Positions 53,546 through 64,000 of a DNA stretch of 64,000 bases are shown piece after piece. The DNA lies in assembly GCA_963971225.1 (NCBI GenBank), contig OZ020267.1, positions 86,293,648 to 86,357,647 on the forward strand. Direction: 5' to 3'. The DNA is from Melieria omissa (Eukaryota; Arthropoda; Insecta; Diptera; Ulidiidae). Within the stretch, counting starts at the first letter, position 1, and every line of letters starts with the position of its first letter. The position numbers and the translations under genes were made by a program. The notes under the pieces are model-generated. The model saw only the letters and a list, made by a program, of their open reading frames with translations, was not told the DNA's origin and did no database searches.

Positions 53546-54743
53546 ACGTATTAGCCGTTGTATCAGCAACATCCGGCACCCCGTGATTCGGAGCAGGGGT
53601 CGAAGAATCACCACACACGTCAAGTACTGCCAACTTGGATGCTGGTCGACGAAAGGTGCCTTGCGCCGTTTTAACTAACGCTGAGCGAACCTGGCCATCG
53701 GGCGCACCGAAGGCTTGTAGCACAACCCCACGTTTCCACTGTCCTCTGCTCTCATTGTCGTCACAAATAATGACCAAGTCGCCTTCACTTATCGGCTTGG
53801 CTCTGTCGAACCATTTTGTACGCCGCGTCAACGTCGGCAGGTACTCCAGTACCCATCTCTTCCAGAACACTTGTTTAAGTTGCTGCAGGATTTGCCACTG
53901 CTTTCTCAAGTGCACCCTTTCTTCTACTGCAGGAGTTTGGACAAAATTGGGACAGCCCAATAAAAAATGGTTTGGAGTTAAGGGATGATCGTCTTCGGTT
54001 TCGACTGGTACGTGTGTAAGTGGGCGTGAGTTGATTAGATTCTCTGCTTCGATCAACAAGCCTTGTAAGGTTTCTACCTGCGGCGCCTTCTCTTTCAATG
54101 TAAACGCCAGTACTTTCTTGACTGCCTGCACCATTCGCTCCCAGGCCCCACCCGCTGCGGGATTCGACGGTGTGTTGAAAACCCATTCAATACTTTGACG
54201 CACACATTCTTGCTCTAAGCTCTGCTCAACCTCTAACCACTGCTCTTTGCTCGCGCCAATAAAGTTTGTGCCTCTGGCGCTTCTAATGCGTACAGGTATT
54301 CCCCGACGATTTACAAAAGTTTTTAAACATAATACCACCGCATCTGCCGACAAATCCTTTGCGAGTTCTAAATGAATCGCTCTTATGGTCAGGCAGGTAA
54401 ATAACGCAACCCATCGTTTCTCCCGGCGTCTTCCTATTGATACCCAAACTGGGCCGAAGTAATCCACTCCCGTGTAAGTAAATGGTCGAATATATGGCGT
54501 TACACGGTCCGCCGGCAGCTGTCCCATCAACGGAGGTTGCGGTGTGGCGCTCAGGTTTTTGCACACTTGGCATTTCCTTTTTGCCGACTGCACGAGACGA
54601 CGTAGGCTTGGTATCCAAAATTTGTACCGGATTGCACAAATAACCGCTTCCTGGCTTTGGTGGTAAAATACTTCATGGTAGTGCCGCACAACTAAACGCG
54701 TCAAATGTGGTCTTTTGGTAAGATAATAGGCCTTTTTATGCAA
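53544..54743 (-). pseudogene. BEL/Pao pol: integrase and C-terminal domain
   Basis: A 399-residue frame gives the BEL/Pao integrase. The zinc-binding part (RHYHEVFYHQSQ, CQVCKNLSA) is followed by the catalytic core (YTGVDYFGPV with the first Asp; an expected second Asp position reads RGTNFIGA, where Asp is normally found before GTNF, so Gly replaces it; and NPAAGGAWERMVQ with the Glu). After it come HFLLGCP and the C-terminal DUF5641-type domain (WKRGVVLQAFGAPDGQVRS, RPASKLAVLDV). The frame starts about 40 bases inside the end of the RT/RNase H frame, which fits a single-base indel near 54713 splitting one pol gene. Confidence 0.85.
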
Positions 54744-56290
54744 GCCGGTATCGAAAAGGCATTATCCGGACGTCCGCCAAGCCGCAGAACGCCATCATCG
54801 TCTAAGATCGGGGTCAATTTCCTCAAGGGACTAGTCTTGTCAATCAGTTTATTTTGTAGCGATTCTATTTCATTTCTGAATTCATTGTATTGAACAATCT
54901 TACATATCAACCTTTCAGTTCGTTTTATCTTGTTCGCGTCTATTCTCAAAGATGGATTCTGCTTGGTTTTAAGTGACCGAAATCTTTCCATCGCAAGCAT
55001 AACCCACGTCATAACTTTCAAAAGGCGGTAGGTGTTGGAAAATTTATTGAAAGGTATGACGTTGTCAATATTAATGATTGAAAATATTTCCTTTGTACGT
55101 ATCTCCTCTTTTACTTCATTTGATACAGAACTATCGGGTAGTATAGGCCATTCGTTTTCGGATAGTCTTAGAAATTGCAGGCCTTTCAACCACTTGCTGT
55201 TCATGGAAAACGTTTGCACTCTTGTGCCCTCGTCAGCCGGATTCAATTTGCCCGGTAGCCACCTCCATTGACTCGGATCGGTGGACTGTAGTATTTCAGA
55301 AATACGGTTCGCAACGAATTGTTTGTAACGCCTGGCATCGGAGTTTAGCCACTGTATAACAGTCTTTGAGTCAGACCAGAACACAACACTCTTCGGTTTA
55401 ACGTCATGGCCGTGTACGATTGACTCTTGCAATCGCACGCCCAACACAGCAGACTCTAGCTCCAGTCTGGGTATAGAGAGCGCTTTGATTGGACTACACC
55501 GCGATTTGCCGGATGCAAAAACTACATCCACTTCATCTTTATAAGATACACGCCAAAATGCCACAGCCGCGAACGCAAGTTCGCTAGCATCAACAAACAC
55601 ATGTAATTCTGTATGTGAATCTGAATGAATAAATTGTGGGTGGTAGCATCTTGGGATAACAAAATTCTCAATCTTATTCAGCTCGCAATACCACTTGTAC
55701 CAATCTTCGTAAATTTTCTCCGGGACTGGCTCATGCCACCCGGTGTTGACTCGCCACAATCTTTGCATAATAAGTTTGGATGCCAAAATAACGTTGGTTA
55801 GGAATCCGTAGGGGTCAAATATAGACATCATCAAACTTAACACCTCCGCTTTTGTTGGTCGTCGCTTGCCTGTCAGTATTGCATTTGGTATTCTAGAAAA
55901 CTTTAACCGAAAATGAAAACAATCATTTTTTGCATCCCAATACATCCCCAAAATCTTGTCATACATTGAATCACCATGAAACATTTTTTTTGAAATCGGC
56001 GGCGGCGACGACGTATCTGTAACGGCTTGTAAGAGTTTTTCGGAGTTTGATACGAACGCCCGCAGCTCGAAATTAGCTTTACCATGAATTTCTATTATCT
56101 TTTTTGTTGTTGCTACTGCTTCGTCAACCGACTCGAAGGAATCGACATAGTCGTCGACGTAGTGTCGCTCCACGATACCATCGACCGCTCGTGGATGTTC
56201 GCAACGGAATTTTTCGGCGTTCACATTTTTTACATATTGAGCTGAACATGGTGAACAAACCGACCCGAAAATCATGGCTTTCATTATATA
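54701..56290 (-). pseudogene. BEL/Pao pol: RT and RNase H, cut by a gypsy-like insertion
   Basis: The frame enters from the LTR at 56290 in the middle of RT. It keeps the catalytic YVDD (HYVDDYVDSFESVDEA, about 56150), the Pao-type connection (FDPYGFLTNVILASKLIMQRLW), and an RNase H-like domain (ELHVFVDASELAFAAVAFWR, IPRLELESAVLG, VFWSDSKTVIQW, WRWLPGKLNPADEGTR). The rest of RT, the protease and gag should continue beyond the right end of the window, after the inserted element. The frame is otherwise open. Confidence 0.9.
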
Positions 56291-56943
56291 AGTTAACATA
56301 CTGGCCAAACATAGCAACAACAACACCTGAAAAACTCGTCGGCAAAAAGTACTTAAGGTCGCTTCTGGTTGTCGATAGGAGACAGAGATCTAAAGATCTT
56401 AGTTTTTTTCAAAACTAAGTAAAGTATAGTGAAATTTAAATTAAGTGAAATTAAAATTAAGTGAAGTGAAGTTAAGGTTGTAAAATAGTCTCAACCAGCG
56501 ACAAGCAACAACAACGCCTGAAAAACTCGTCGGCAAAAAGTACTTAAGGTCGCTTCTGGTTGTCGATAGGAGACAGAGATCTAAAGATCTTAGTTTTTTT
56601 CAAAACTAAGTAAAATTAAGTGGATTGAAATTAAGTGAAAGTGAAATTAAAATTAAGTGAATTTAAACTAAGTGAACTTAAGATTGTAAAAGAGTGTCAA
56701 CCACAGACAAGCAACAACAACGCCTGAAAAACTCGTCAGCAAAAAGTACTTAAGGTCGCTCCTGGTTGTTGATTGGGGGAGATCTAAAAATCTTAGTTTT
56801 TTTCAAAACTAAGTGAAATTAAAACTTGTGAAGTGAAGTGAAACCTAAACTAAGCGAACATAAAATTGTAAAATAGTGTTAAGGCAAATAAATAAATACA
56901 CGTGTTTGGACAAAACTAATAAATGTTTGCACCAAACTTAACT
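56291..56943 (+). mobile_element. 5' LTR with three internal repeats
   Basis: Starts AGTTAACATACTGGCC and ends TTAACT, the last T shared with the primer-binding site. Three imperfect tandem repeats of 191-206 bp fill most of it (starts near 56313, 56504 and 56710), each with CTGAAAAACTCGTCGGCAAA and AGATCTAAAGATCTTAG. I could not identify a convincing TATA box; the promoter may be TATA-less, as in many gypsy-type LTRs. Confidence 0.92.
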
Positions 56944-56956
56944 GGCGCCCAACGTG
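56943..56956 (+). promoter_or_regulatory. Primer-binding site
   Basis: TGGCGCCCAACGTG directly after the LTR matches the array relic's primer site over 14 bases and fits a lysine tRNA primer. Confidence 0.8.
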
Positions 56957-57520
56957 AATTTCATGCCAAGAACTAAAAAAGTCCTTATAAAAAGGATAAT
57001 AAATATTATTGTGCCTCAAAATAAAACCTTCACATTTTAATTTACACAAAAGTGCCACACAAATAAACAGTTTTGTAGTCCAAAAGCTATTTGACATCCA
57101 AAACAAACTTTAAGTATGAAATTGTGCTTTCAATAAAAGTGACAGTTAAAAACTATTTTATACTACAATGCGCACAACACGGAAGTAGAAGCAAAAAACT
57201 AAACTGTGACTGCAATAAATATAAATAAATAAACAAAAGTGAATGAAAACTGAACTATTTTCAACACAATACAAAATCCATACATACAAGTGAAAGAACA
57301 ACAGCAAAAAAAAAAAACAAAATTTACGACTACAAGAAAGTAATTTTGTATTAATGACAAAAAAAAACAATTTCCAATATCGAGAAACTATCAGCATACA
57401 AGTTAAAAAAAAAAAAAAAAAAAAAAAAAGCCCTTTAGTGACAGTTAAAAAAAAAAAACAAAACAAAAAGGAGAGCAAACCACAAGTAAACTTTTTGTAA
57501 GAAGTATCTAAGACACAAAA

Positions 57521-57980
57521 ACAACAATCATCAAAATAAAATCAACATACAAACATCATCATCCATCCATCCATTCCATTCATCCATCAAGAGAACAACA
57601 TAAAACAACAACAAAAATAGGCATATGGAAACATAAAATCAACAATCATCAAAATAAAATCAACATACAAACATCATCCATCCATTCATCCATTCCATTC
57701 ATTCATCCATCAAGAGAACAACATAAAAACTACAACAAAAATAGGCATATGGAAACATAAAATCAACAATCATCAAAATAAAATCAACATACAAACATCA
57801 TCCATCCATCCATCCATTCCATTCATTCATCCATCAAGAGAACAACATAAAACAACAACAAAAATAGGCATATGGAAACACAAAATCAACAATCATCAAA
57901 ATAAAATCATCCATCCATCCATTCATTCATCCATCCATCAAGAGGACAACAAAAAATAGGCATATGGAAACACATCAGAG
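57521..57980 (+). repeat. Four leader tandem repeats (about 92-124 bp)
   Basis: The word GGCATATGGAAACA occurs at 57620, 57744, 57867 and 57959, each after a block with CATCCATCCAT microsatellite, CATCAAGAG and AACAACA. The rest of the leader is A-rich and has two long A runs near 57310 and 57405-57428. Confidence 0.88.
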
Positions 57981-58145
57981 CGAAAGATTCTTGGTAACCT
58001 AAACAATTTTTTCATTCATTGTAATACTATTTAACTAATACAAACCCAACTTATACGTATGAACATAATATCCTAATAAATAATTGTACAATTATTTACA
58101 CCTACTATATAACTCGAAACGTGTAACTCAAAATTTATCTTCAAA

Positions 58146-59369
58146 ATGGTAGACCGAAATACAGTTCTTGACTTAGTAGATGCCGCAGTAGAAGTAGTTC
58201 AAGAAAATTTCAACAAACAAATTGCCCAATTAACTCAGGCTTTTCAGAGCATTATACCTAAAAAAACAGAAGTACTTACACCTGTAACTATAGCCGAAGG
58301 TGTGCAAAATACGCATACTGATCTTAGTCTAATTAAATCGCTGCCAGAATTTAGGGGTAAAATGTCAGAATATCCAGCATGGAGAGAAGCGGCAAAATTT
58401 GCTTTAAGTTACTATAATGAAGGTTCTGAGGCTTATTATATTGCTATGGGCATTTTGCGCAATAAAATAACGTGTGCAGCCAACGAAAATCTAAGCGCTT
58501 TCAATACGCCACTCAACTTTAAAGCTATAACTAGTAAATTAGATCAGTTATACGCAGATAAGCGACCACTTCACATTTTAGAAAACCAACTTAACACATT
58601 GAGACAGGGACGAATGTCTATTAGTGAATACTATGACACGGTCGATAGGCAACTTACATTGATATTGAATAAAATTATAATGACGTACAGCAATAATGCA
58701 GAACTTACCAATGCTTTTAACGAAAAAGCCAGGGAAAACGCGCTAAGAGTATTCATTTCTGGCCTCCGACGCCCACTTTGTGACACACTTTTTTCAGCAA
58801 AACCCCCAGACCTACCTAGCGCACTTGCCGCAGCACAAGAGCTACAACACAATCGACAAAGATATGAGTTTGCGCACACATACGCATCAGGAAGGTTGCC
58901 GCAAATACATCAAACTGCACCTTTTCTTACGCGTTCTAATAACACTATTCCACAGCCAAGTGAAACATTTCAAAATCTTTCAACCGAAAAACCTGTTCCA
59001 ATGGAAGTTGATCAGGGAACCGCTTGCTTCAGGAGGCAGACTGAGTTCGGAAATAATCCTTCGGGCCAATTTGGTCAGGGATACCGCCAACAAACATTCC
59101 GACAGGGTAATAGTTTAAGTCATCCGAATTCATCCCAACAGCGAACACTTCAACAAACTTACAATCCGGTTCAACCTCAGCCGCAACATAGCTTTTATAA
59201 AAGACCTCATGGTAATAACACCCCAGGTATTGGTAATAATAGCTCTACTCAATCGCCATTTTATAAACTTCAGCGAGTCAACGCTATGGAAAATGAGTCA
59301 CATTACTCAGAAGCGGAATCTTATGAATGTAAAGATCAATCACCAGAGCAAATTAATTTTTTAGGCTAA
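58146..59369 (+). CDS. gag: Gag polyprotein of gypsy-like element
   Basis: 407 residues, uninterrupted. The N-terminus (1-50) is helical and possibly coiled. The capsid-like core (about 65-245) has LIKSLPEFRG, YADKRPLHILENQ, TLRQGRMSISEYYD and ARENALRVFISGLRRPLCD. The C-terminal 150 residues are Gln/Asn/Pro-rich without a CCHC zinc knuckle, as in insect errantivirus-type gag proteins. The ATG at 58146 is the first long-frame start after the leader. The stop at 59367-59369 follows a slippery heptamer. Gag forms the particle that packages the element RNA. Confidence 0.9.
   Translation: MVDRNTVLDLVDAAVEVVQENFNKQIAQLTQAFQSIIPKKTEVLTPVTIAEGVQNTHTDLSLIKSLPEFRGKMSEYPAWREAAKFALSYYNEGSEAYYIAMGILRNKITCAANENLSAFNTPLNFKAITSKLDQLYADKRPLHILENQLNTLRQGRMSISEYYDTVDRQLTLILNKIIMTYSNNAELTNAFNEKARENALRVFISGLRRPLCDTLFSAKPPDLPSALAAAQELQHNRQRYEFAHTYASGRLPQIHQTAPFLTRSNNTIPQPSETFQNLSTEKPVPMEVDQGTACFRRQTEFGNNPSGQFGQGYRQQTFRQGNSLSHPNSSQQRTLQQTYNPVQPQPQHSFYKRPHGNNTPGIGNNSSTQSPFYKLQRVNAMENESHYSEAESYECKDQSPEQINFLG
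59357..59363 (+). promoter_or_regulatory. Probable -1 ribosomal frameshift site between gag and pol
   Basis: T TTT TTA lies in the gag frame (codons TTT, TTA) two codons before the gag stop. Pol is in the -1 frame and is open across this point. This is a canonical X XXY YYZ slippery heptamer; a downstream stimulatory structure was not worked out. Confidence 0.75.
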
Positions 59370-60073
59370 GGTCAAACTTGCCGTTCATTACCCGAACTTT
59401 ACCGAACGGGCAAGTTCTTAATATTCTTATAGATACCGGAACAACGAAAAACTATATTCAAAAATATGATTTTTTAATAGGCATTACCTTGATAGATACC
59501 CCTTTCCAATTAAGGTCCATAAATGGAGTTAATATAATTTCCGAAAAATGTAGAATCAACATACTAGGGACGGTCGCCACCTTTTATATTTTACCGCAAT
59601 TAGATACTTTTCATGGAATCATCGGGTATGATTTGTTAAAAGATATCGAAGCGAAAATTGACACAAAAGTCGGATTAATTTTCCATAAGACTGGAAATGA
59701 GAAACTCAACTATTTTCAGTGTCAACAGGTAAATATGGCTACAACAAATACAACCGTAGTACCTTGCAGTATTGAAGCACTCATACAACGTAATCTTAAC
59801 GCATTTGCCAATCCTAACAGAGCGCTTCCATACAACACAAGGGTGGTAGCGACAATCGATACTATAACCGATAAGCCAATTTACTCGAGAAGTTACCCGT
59901 ATCCTATATCGGCTGCAAATTTTATTAATAAGGAAATAGAATGTTTATTAAAAGACGGAATAATTAGGAAGTCATACTCCCCTTATAATTCGCCCGTTCA
60001 CGTAGTTTCAAAAAAAGGTTTAGATGATGAAGGAAACCAAAAATTAAGAATGGTTATCGATTCCGCAAAGTAA
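59364..60073 (+). CDS. pol: Pol, first part: protease and start of RT
   Basis: In the -1 frame relative to gag. The aspartic protease has LIDTGTTKNYI (about residue 20 of this stretch) and GIIGYDLL. The linker contains ANPNRALPYNTR, and the RT N-terminus has ECLLKDGIIRKSYSPYNSPV and KLRMVID. The frame closes at 60073 because of a single-base change in frame near 60060; the RT continues in the next frame. With identical LTRs this break must be recent, or it may be a sequence error. Confidence 0.85.
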
Positions 60074-62424
60074 ACGAACACACTACATCTGATAAATACC
60101 CGATTCCAGACACTACCGTAATTCTTTCAAATTTAGGAAAGTCCAAATTATTTACCACACTAGACCTCAAATCTGGGTTTCATCAGATTTCACTTTCAGA
60201 AAAAGATAGGTGCAAAACAGCATTCAGCATAAACAATGGCAAATACGAATTTTGCCGGTTGCCCTTTGGCTTGAAAAATGCGCCAAGCATATTTCAAAGG
60301 GCCATCGACGACATTTTACGAGATGATATCGGAAAAATATGCCATGTTTACGTTGATGATATAATTATTTTTTCCCCTGACGAAAGTTCTCACTACCAAC
60401 ATGTCAATTCCATATTGAAAAAAATTGAAAGGGCAGGAATGCGTGTGTCTTTAGAAAAATCTACATTTTTTAAAAACGAAGTTGCATTTTTAGGTTTCGT
60501 CGTTTCACAAAAAGGAATCCGAACATGTCCTAGTAAAATCGAAGCAATCGTAAATTACCAAGAACCAAGGTCGTTGAGATCTTTACGTTCATTTTTAGGT
60601 CTTTCCGGTTATTACCGCAGATTTATAAAGGACTATGCTCATATATCAAAACCCCTGACAAAATATTTAAGAGGCGACAATGGCCACGTGAGAAGTAATC
60701 AATCTAAAAAGATCAACATTTCACTTGATGAAGATGCAATACGTGCATTTAATAAACTTAAAAGCATTTTGGCCTCAGAAGACGTCCTTCTGCAGCACCC
60801 AGACTACTCTAAGCCATTCGAAATAACAACAGATGCCTCTGCGGTTGCCTTGGGTGCCGTACTTTCCCAAAACGGAAAACCTATTACAATGATATCGCGT
60901 ACATTATCAAAATCGGAAGAAAATTATGCCACAAACGAACGCGAACTATTGGCTATTGTCTGGGCGTTCCAAAAATTAAGGCATTACCTCTACGGCATCA
61001 AAAATATTCACATTTATACGGACCACCAGCCACTAACATTTGCTGTATCTGATAAAAATCCTAACTCCAAAATAAAAAGGTGGACCGCATTCATTAACTC
61101 ATATGCACCAAAATATTTTTATAAACCAGGCAAAGACAACAAAGTAGCAGATGCGCTTTCACGTCAGTTTATTCACAACCTCGATGACTCAATGGAAACT
61201 GCTCATAGTGAAATTTCTCTTTCTACAGCAATAAAAACAATAACAAATCCAGTAAACCAATTTTCAGCACAATTAATACTCTCGCCTTCTGACTTTAACA
61301 GCAAATCTACAAAAATTTTATTTCAGAAATTAATTAGACATACCATAAATTTTAAAAGTGCAGAGTTTCTCTTGCAAACAATCCGCGAAAAAATAAATCC
61401 AAGTGTAGTTAATGGCGTTTGTTGTAATTTAGAAACTTTAGGCAGAATTCAATCCTTGCTTTTGTCGAACTTTCTAGGTGTAAAATTCATACACACAGAA
61501 AAATTGGTAATAGACCTTGTAAATAAAGACGATCAAATTGAAGTTGCTACACGAGAACATAACAGAGCCCATCGATCAGTTCACGAAAACTATAAGCAAA
61601 TAATTACAGAATATTTTTTCCCTGAAATAAAAATGACATTAAAAACAATAGCTAGCAATTGTAGAACTTGTATGGAAAATAAATATAATAGGCACCCATC
61701 AAAACCGGAAATAGGAAAAACACCTATTCCTGATTATCCAGGACATATATTACACATAGATATATTTTCTGTAGACAAATTTCACTTCTTTACTTGCATA
61801 GATAAATTTTCTAAATTCACTCATACAATTCCCATATCATCTAGATCAATAATTGACATCAAAAATGCACTTCTAATAGTATTAAATCAATTCAAAAAAA
61901 CTAAACTTCTTGTTTCAGATAACGAAAAATCGTTTCAATCACATACTATAGCCAATTTACTAAAAAATCATTTCGAAACCGAACAATTTTTTATTCCACC
62001 TTTACATAGCAAAAGTAATGGGCAAATCGAAAGAGTTCATTCAACGATAACAGAAATCGCTCGATGTATTAAAGCAGATCAAAATATAACCGACATCCCT
62101 GAATTAATTTTACTAGCAACGTACAAATACAACAACTCAATCCATTCGACATTAAACGGTAAACCTATAGATATAATTAATAATTTTCCAAAGGACCATT
62201 TAAATTCAATTAAGGCAGCTCTGAATATTGCGCAAGAAAATATCATAAAAAGATCAAAAAATAATCAAAGAATATTCAATGAAGGTGAAAAGGTATACGT
62301 TCGCCGCAATAAACGTCTAGGTAACAAATTAAGTAAAGTTTATGTTGAAAACGTAGTTCAAAAAGACTTAGGAACAACTGTGTTAATAAATGGCAAAAAA
62401 GTGCATAAAGATAATATAAAATAA
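60074..62424 (+). CDS. pol: Pol, second part: RT, RNase H and integrase
   Basis: From about 60074 the frame is open to 62424. RT has TLDLKSGFHQI, RLPFGLKNAPSIFQRAID, the catalytic YVDD (about 60351) and RSFLGLSGYYRRFIKDY. RNase H has TTDASAVALGAVLSQ, NERELLAIVWAFQKL and YTDHQPLTFA, then GKDNKVADALSRQ. Integrase has HHCC (HNRAH, CRTC), Asp in HIDIFS (about 61758), Asp in LVSDNEKS (about 61918) and Glu in NGQIERVHS (about 62030). The C-terminal domain ends with VRRNKR and INGKKVHKDNIK. All expected catalytic residues are present. The only visible defect is the frame change upstream. Confidence 0.9.
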
Positions 62425-62780
62425 TCTTATTTCTTTAAAAAATAAAATGTAATTAACAAGTCAAACTTTACATGATACATATTATTCCTGCAATTTCTAA
62501 CTAAACTCCATTTGTTATTATTCTATTATACTTTTTATAAAAATTACACCGGCAAATATGACTACTTCTACGGGCACAACTGTATTTCGTGCATTTATGT
62601 TTCAAACTATATTTCTATAATATTACAATTCCAAACAGCATTACAAATTTAACTTAGTTCTAATTCCAAACAAATAACCAAAAATGCAACAAATTACAAC
62701 TACGAAAATAAAAAAATTACTTGTAATATAGAAACACACATGCATTACCGTACTAATGTAAAAAAATTTTTCAAATTGAG
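62425..62780 (+). other. Non-coding segment after pol
   Basis: AT-rich, no env frame and no other recognisable gene. It takes the place where related envelope-bearing elements carry env. Confidence 0.6.
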
Positions 62781-63194
62781 CTTTTCAAAAACTTTATTAT
62801 AAAGATTTGTTTTCGCCGAAATGATAAAAATCAAAAAAGGTAATGAATAATCTCAATTTCAAACGTACATATGTATACGGAAAAATTTCATTATCAAAAA
62901 GAATAAACATTTTATATGCTTTTCAAAAACTTTATTATAAAGATTTGTTTTCGCCGAAATGATAAAAATCAAAAAAGGTAATGAATAATCTCAATTTCAA
63001 ACGTACATATGTATACGGAAAAATTTCATTATCAAAAAGAATAAACATTTTATATGCTTTTCAAAAACTTTATTATAAAGATTTGTTTTCGCCGAAATGA
63101 TAAAAATCAAAAAAGGTAATGAATAATCTCAATTTCAAACGTACATATGTATACGGAAAAATTTCATTATCAAAAAGAATAAACATTTTATATG
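62781..63194 (+). repeat. Three 138-bp tandem repeats
   Basis: Units starting CTTTTCAAAAACTTTATTAT at 62781, 62919 and 63057 appear identical over their length, apart from the final bases of the last one. They lie about 190 bp before the polypurine tract. Confidence 0.93.
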
Positions 63195-63367
63195 CTTTTG
63201 TTACAAAAAATGCAAATCAAAATTTAAAATATTTCTTATACTAAATTCTCAAGAACTAAAAACAAACGTTTTCCCATTAAATCCTTATATACTTGTATTT
63301 GAATATGTTAAGCAAACTTTTATTGTTAGTTTATAAGAAACTGTCGGACCAGAGACGTTCCGAATTT

Positions 63368-64000
63368 AAGAAGGGGAGGAGTTAACATACTGGCCAAACA
63401 TAGCAACAACAACACCTGAAAAACTCGTCGGCAAAAAGTACTTAAGGTCGCTTCTGGTTGTCGATAGGAGACAGAGATCTAAAGATCTTAGTTTTTTTCA
63501 AAACTAAGTAAAGTATAGTGAAATTTAAATTAAGTGAAATTAAAATTAAGTGAAGTGAAGTTAAGGTTGTAAAATAGTCTCAACCAGCGACAAGCAACAA
63601 CAACGCCTGAAAAACTCGTCGGCAAAAAGTACTTAAGGTCGCTTCTGGTTGTCGATAGGAGACAGAGATCTAAAGATCTTAGTTTTTTTCAAAACTAAGT
63701 AAAATTAAGTGGATTGAAATTAAGTGAAAGTGAAATTAAAATTAAGTGAATTTAAACTAAGTGAACTTAAGATTGTAAAAGAGTGTCAACCACAGACAAG
63801 CAACAACAACGCCTGAAAAACTCGTCAGCAAAAAGTACTTAAGGTCGCTCCTGGTTGTTGATTGGGGGAGATCTAAAAATCTTAGTTTTTTTCAAAACTA
63901 AGTGAAATTAAAACTTGTGAAGTGAAGTGAAACCTAAACTAAGCGAACATAAAATTGTAAAATAGTGTTAAGGCAAATAAATAAATACACGTGTTTGGAC
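63368..64000 (+). mobile_element. Polypurine tract and 3' LTR (cut by window end)
   Basis: AAGAAGGGGAGG (63368-63379) primes plus-strand synthesis, and the LTR begins at 63380. All 621 visible bases match the 5' LTR in order and spacing; about 32 bases are beyond the window. Confidence 0.92.

Larger units (their letters stand above)
56291..64000 (+). mobile_element. Gypsy-like (errantivirus-type) LTR retrotransposon, nearly intact, no env
   Basis: Complete order: 5' LTR, primer-binding site, 1.2-kb leader, gag, pol (protease, RT, RNase H, integrase), about 950 bp non-coding, polypurine tract, 3' LTR running off the window. The visible LTR parts (621 bp) appear identical, so insertion is recent. 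The element lies inside a BEL/Pao RT gene; its target duplication cannot be read because the right edge is outside. No env gene follows pol, unlike the relic in the array, which keeps an env fragment. Confidence 0.93.

Noticed and set aside
57541..57960. CRISPR-like array in the CATCCATC region
   Set aside because: Repeats are direct, long and partly microsatellite without unique spacers, in a eukaryotic retrotransposon leader.

Overview
The window is repeat-dense, AT-rich eukaryotic DNA, almost certainly from a higher fly; a tephritid fruit fly is plausible but is inference. The evidence is the mix of elements: gypsy/errantivirus-like LTR retrotransposons whose primer-binding sites resemble those primed by fly lysine tRNA, a BEL/Pao element, Jockey/CR1- and RTE-like LINEs, mariner relics, a P-element relic with a THAP domain, and tRNA-derived SINE heads. 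I see no convincing host gene, CRISPR array, rRNA gene or functional tRNA gene.

Positions 1-30822 are a tandem array. A unit of about 12.6 kb is present as copy 1 (1-11872, 732 bp shorter), copy 2 (11873-24476) and a truncated copy 3 (24477-30822). The copies differ by roughly a dozen substitutions and small indels plus two structural changes between 8.1 and 8.9 kb. Each unit is a mosaic. A decayed errantivirus-like provirus lies on the minus strand (primer site, gag, protease, RT, RNase H, integrase and an env fragment). It is interrupted by a plus-strand LINE fragment and a 2.9-3.7 kb composite insertion, and it sits among SINEs, a Harbinger remnant and a plus-strand LTR end.

Positions 30823-33512 are a nest at the array edge: a solo LTR with a 4-bp target duplication holds an RTE-like LINE end with a 10-bp target duplication, which holds a DNA transposon. 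Positions 33.5-44.4 kb hold deleted DNA elements (three TIR elements without recognised proteins or with deletion-derived ones, a mariner deletion derivative, a P-like relic with a THAP domain) and minisatellites. Positions 44394-50866 are one LINE on the minus strand, split by a nearly complete LINE on the plus strand with an intact PHD-finger ORF1. Positions 51030-53422 are a DNA transposon with an 8-bp target duplication, carrying a broken member of an arthropod protein family that I know only as uncharacterised.

Positions 53544-56290 are the 3' half of BEL/Pao pol on the minus strand. It is cut inside its RT by a nearly intact gypsy-like element (56291 to beyond the window end) with apparently identical LTRs, gag, a -1 slippery heptamer, pol with one frame break, and no env. 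The pieces do not form a pathway; they record layered transposition. Nearly all proviral fragments of the array are antisense to one strand, which would fit a piRNA-type locus, but that is a hypothesis.
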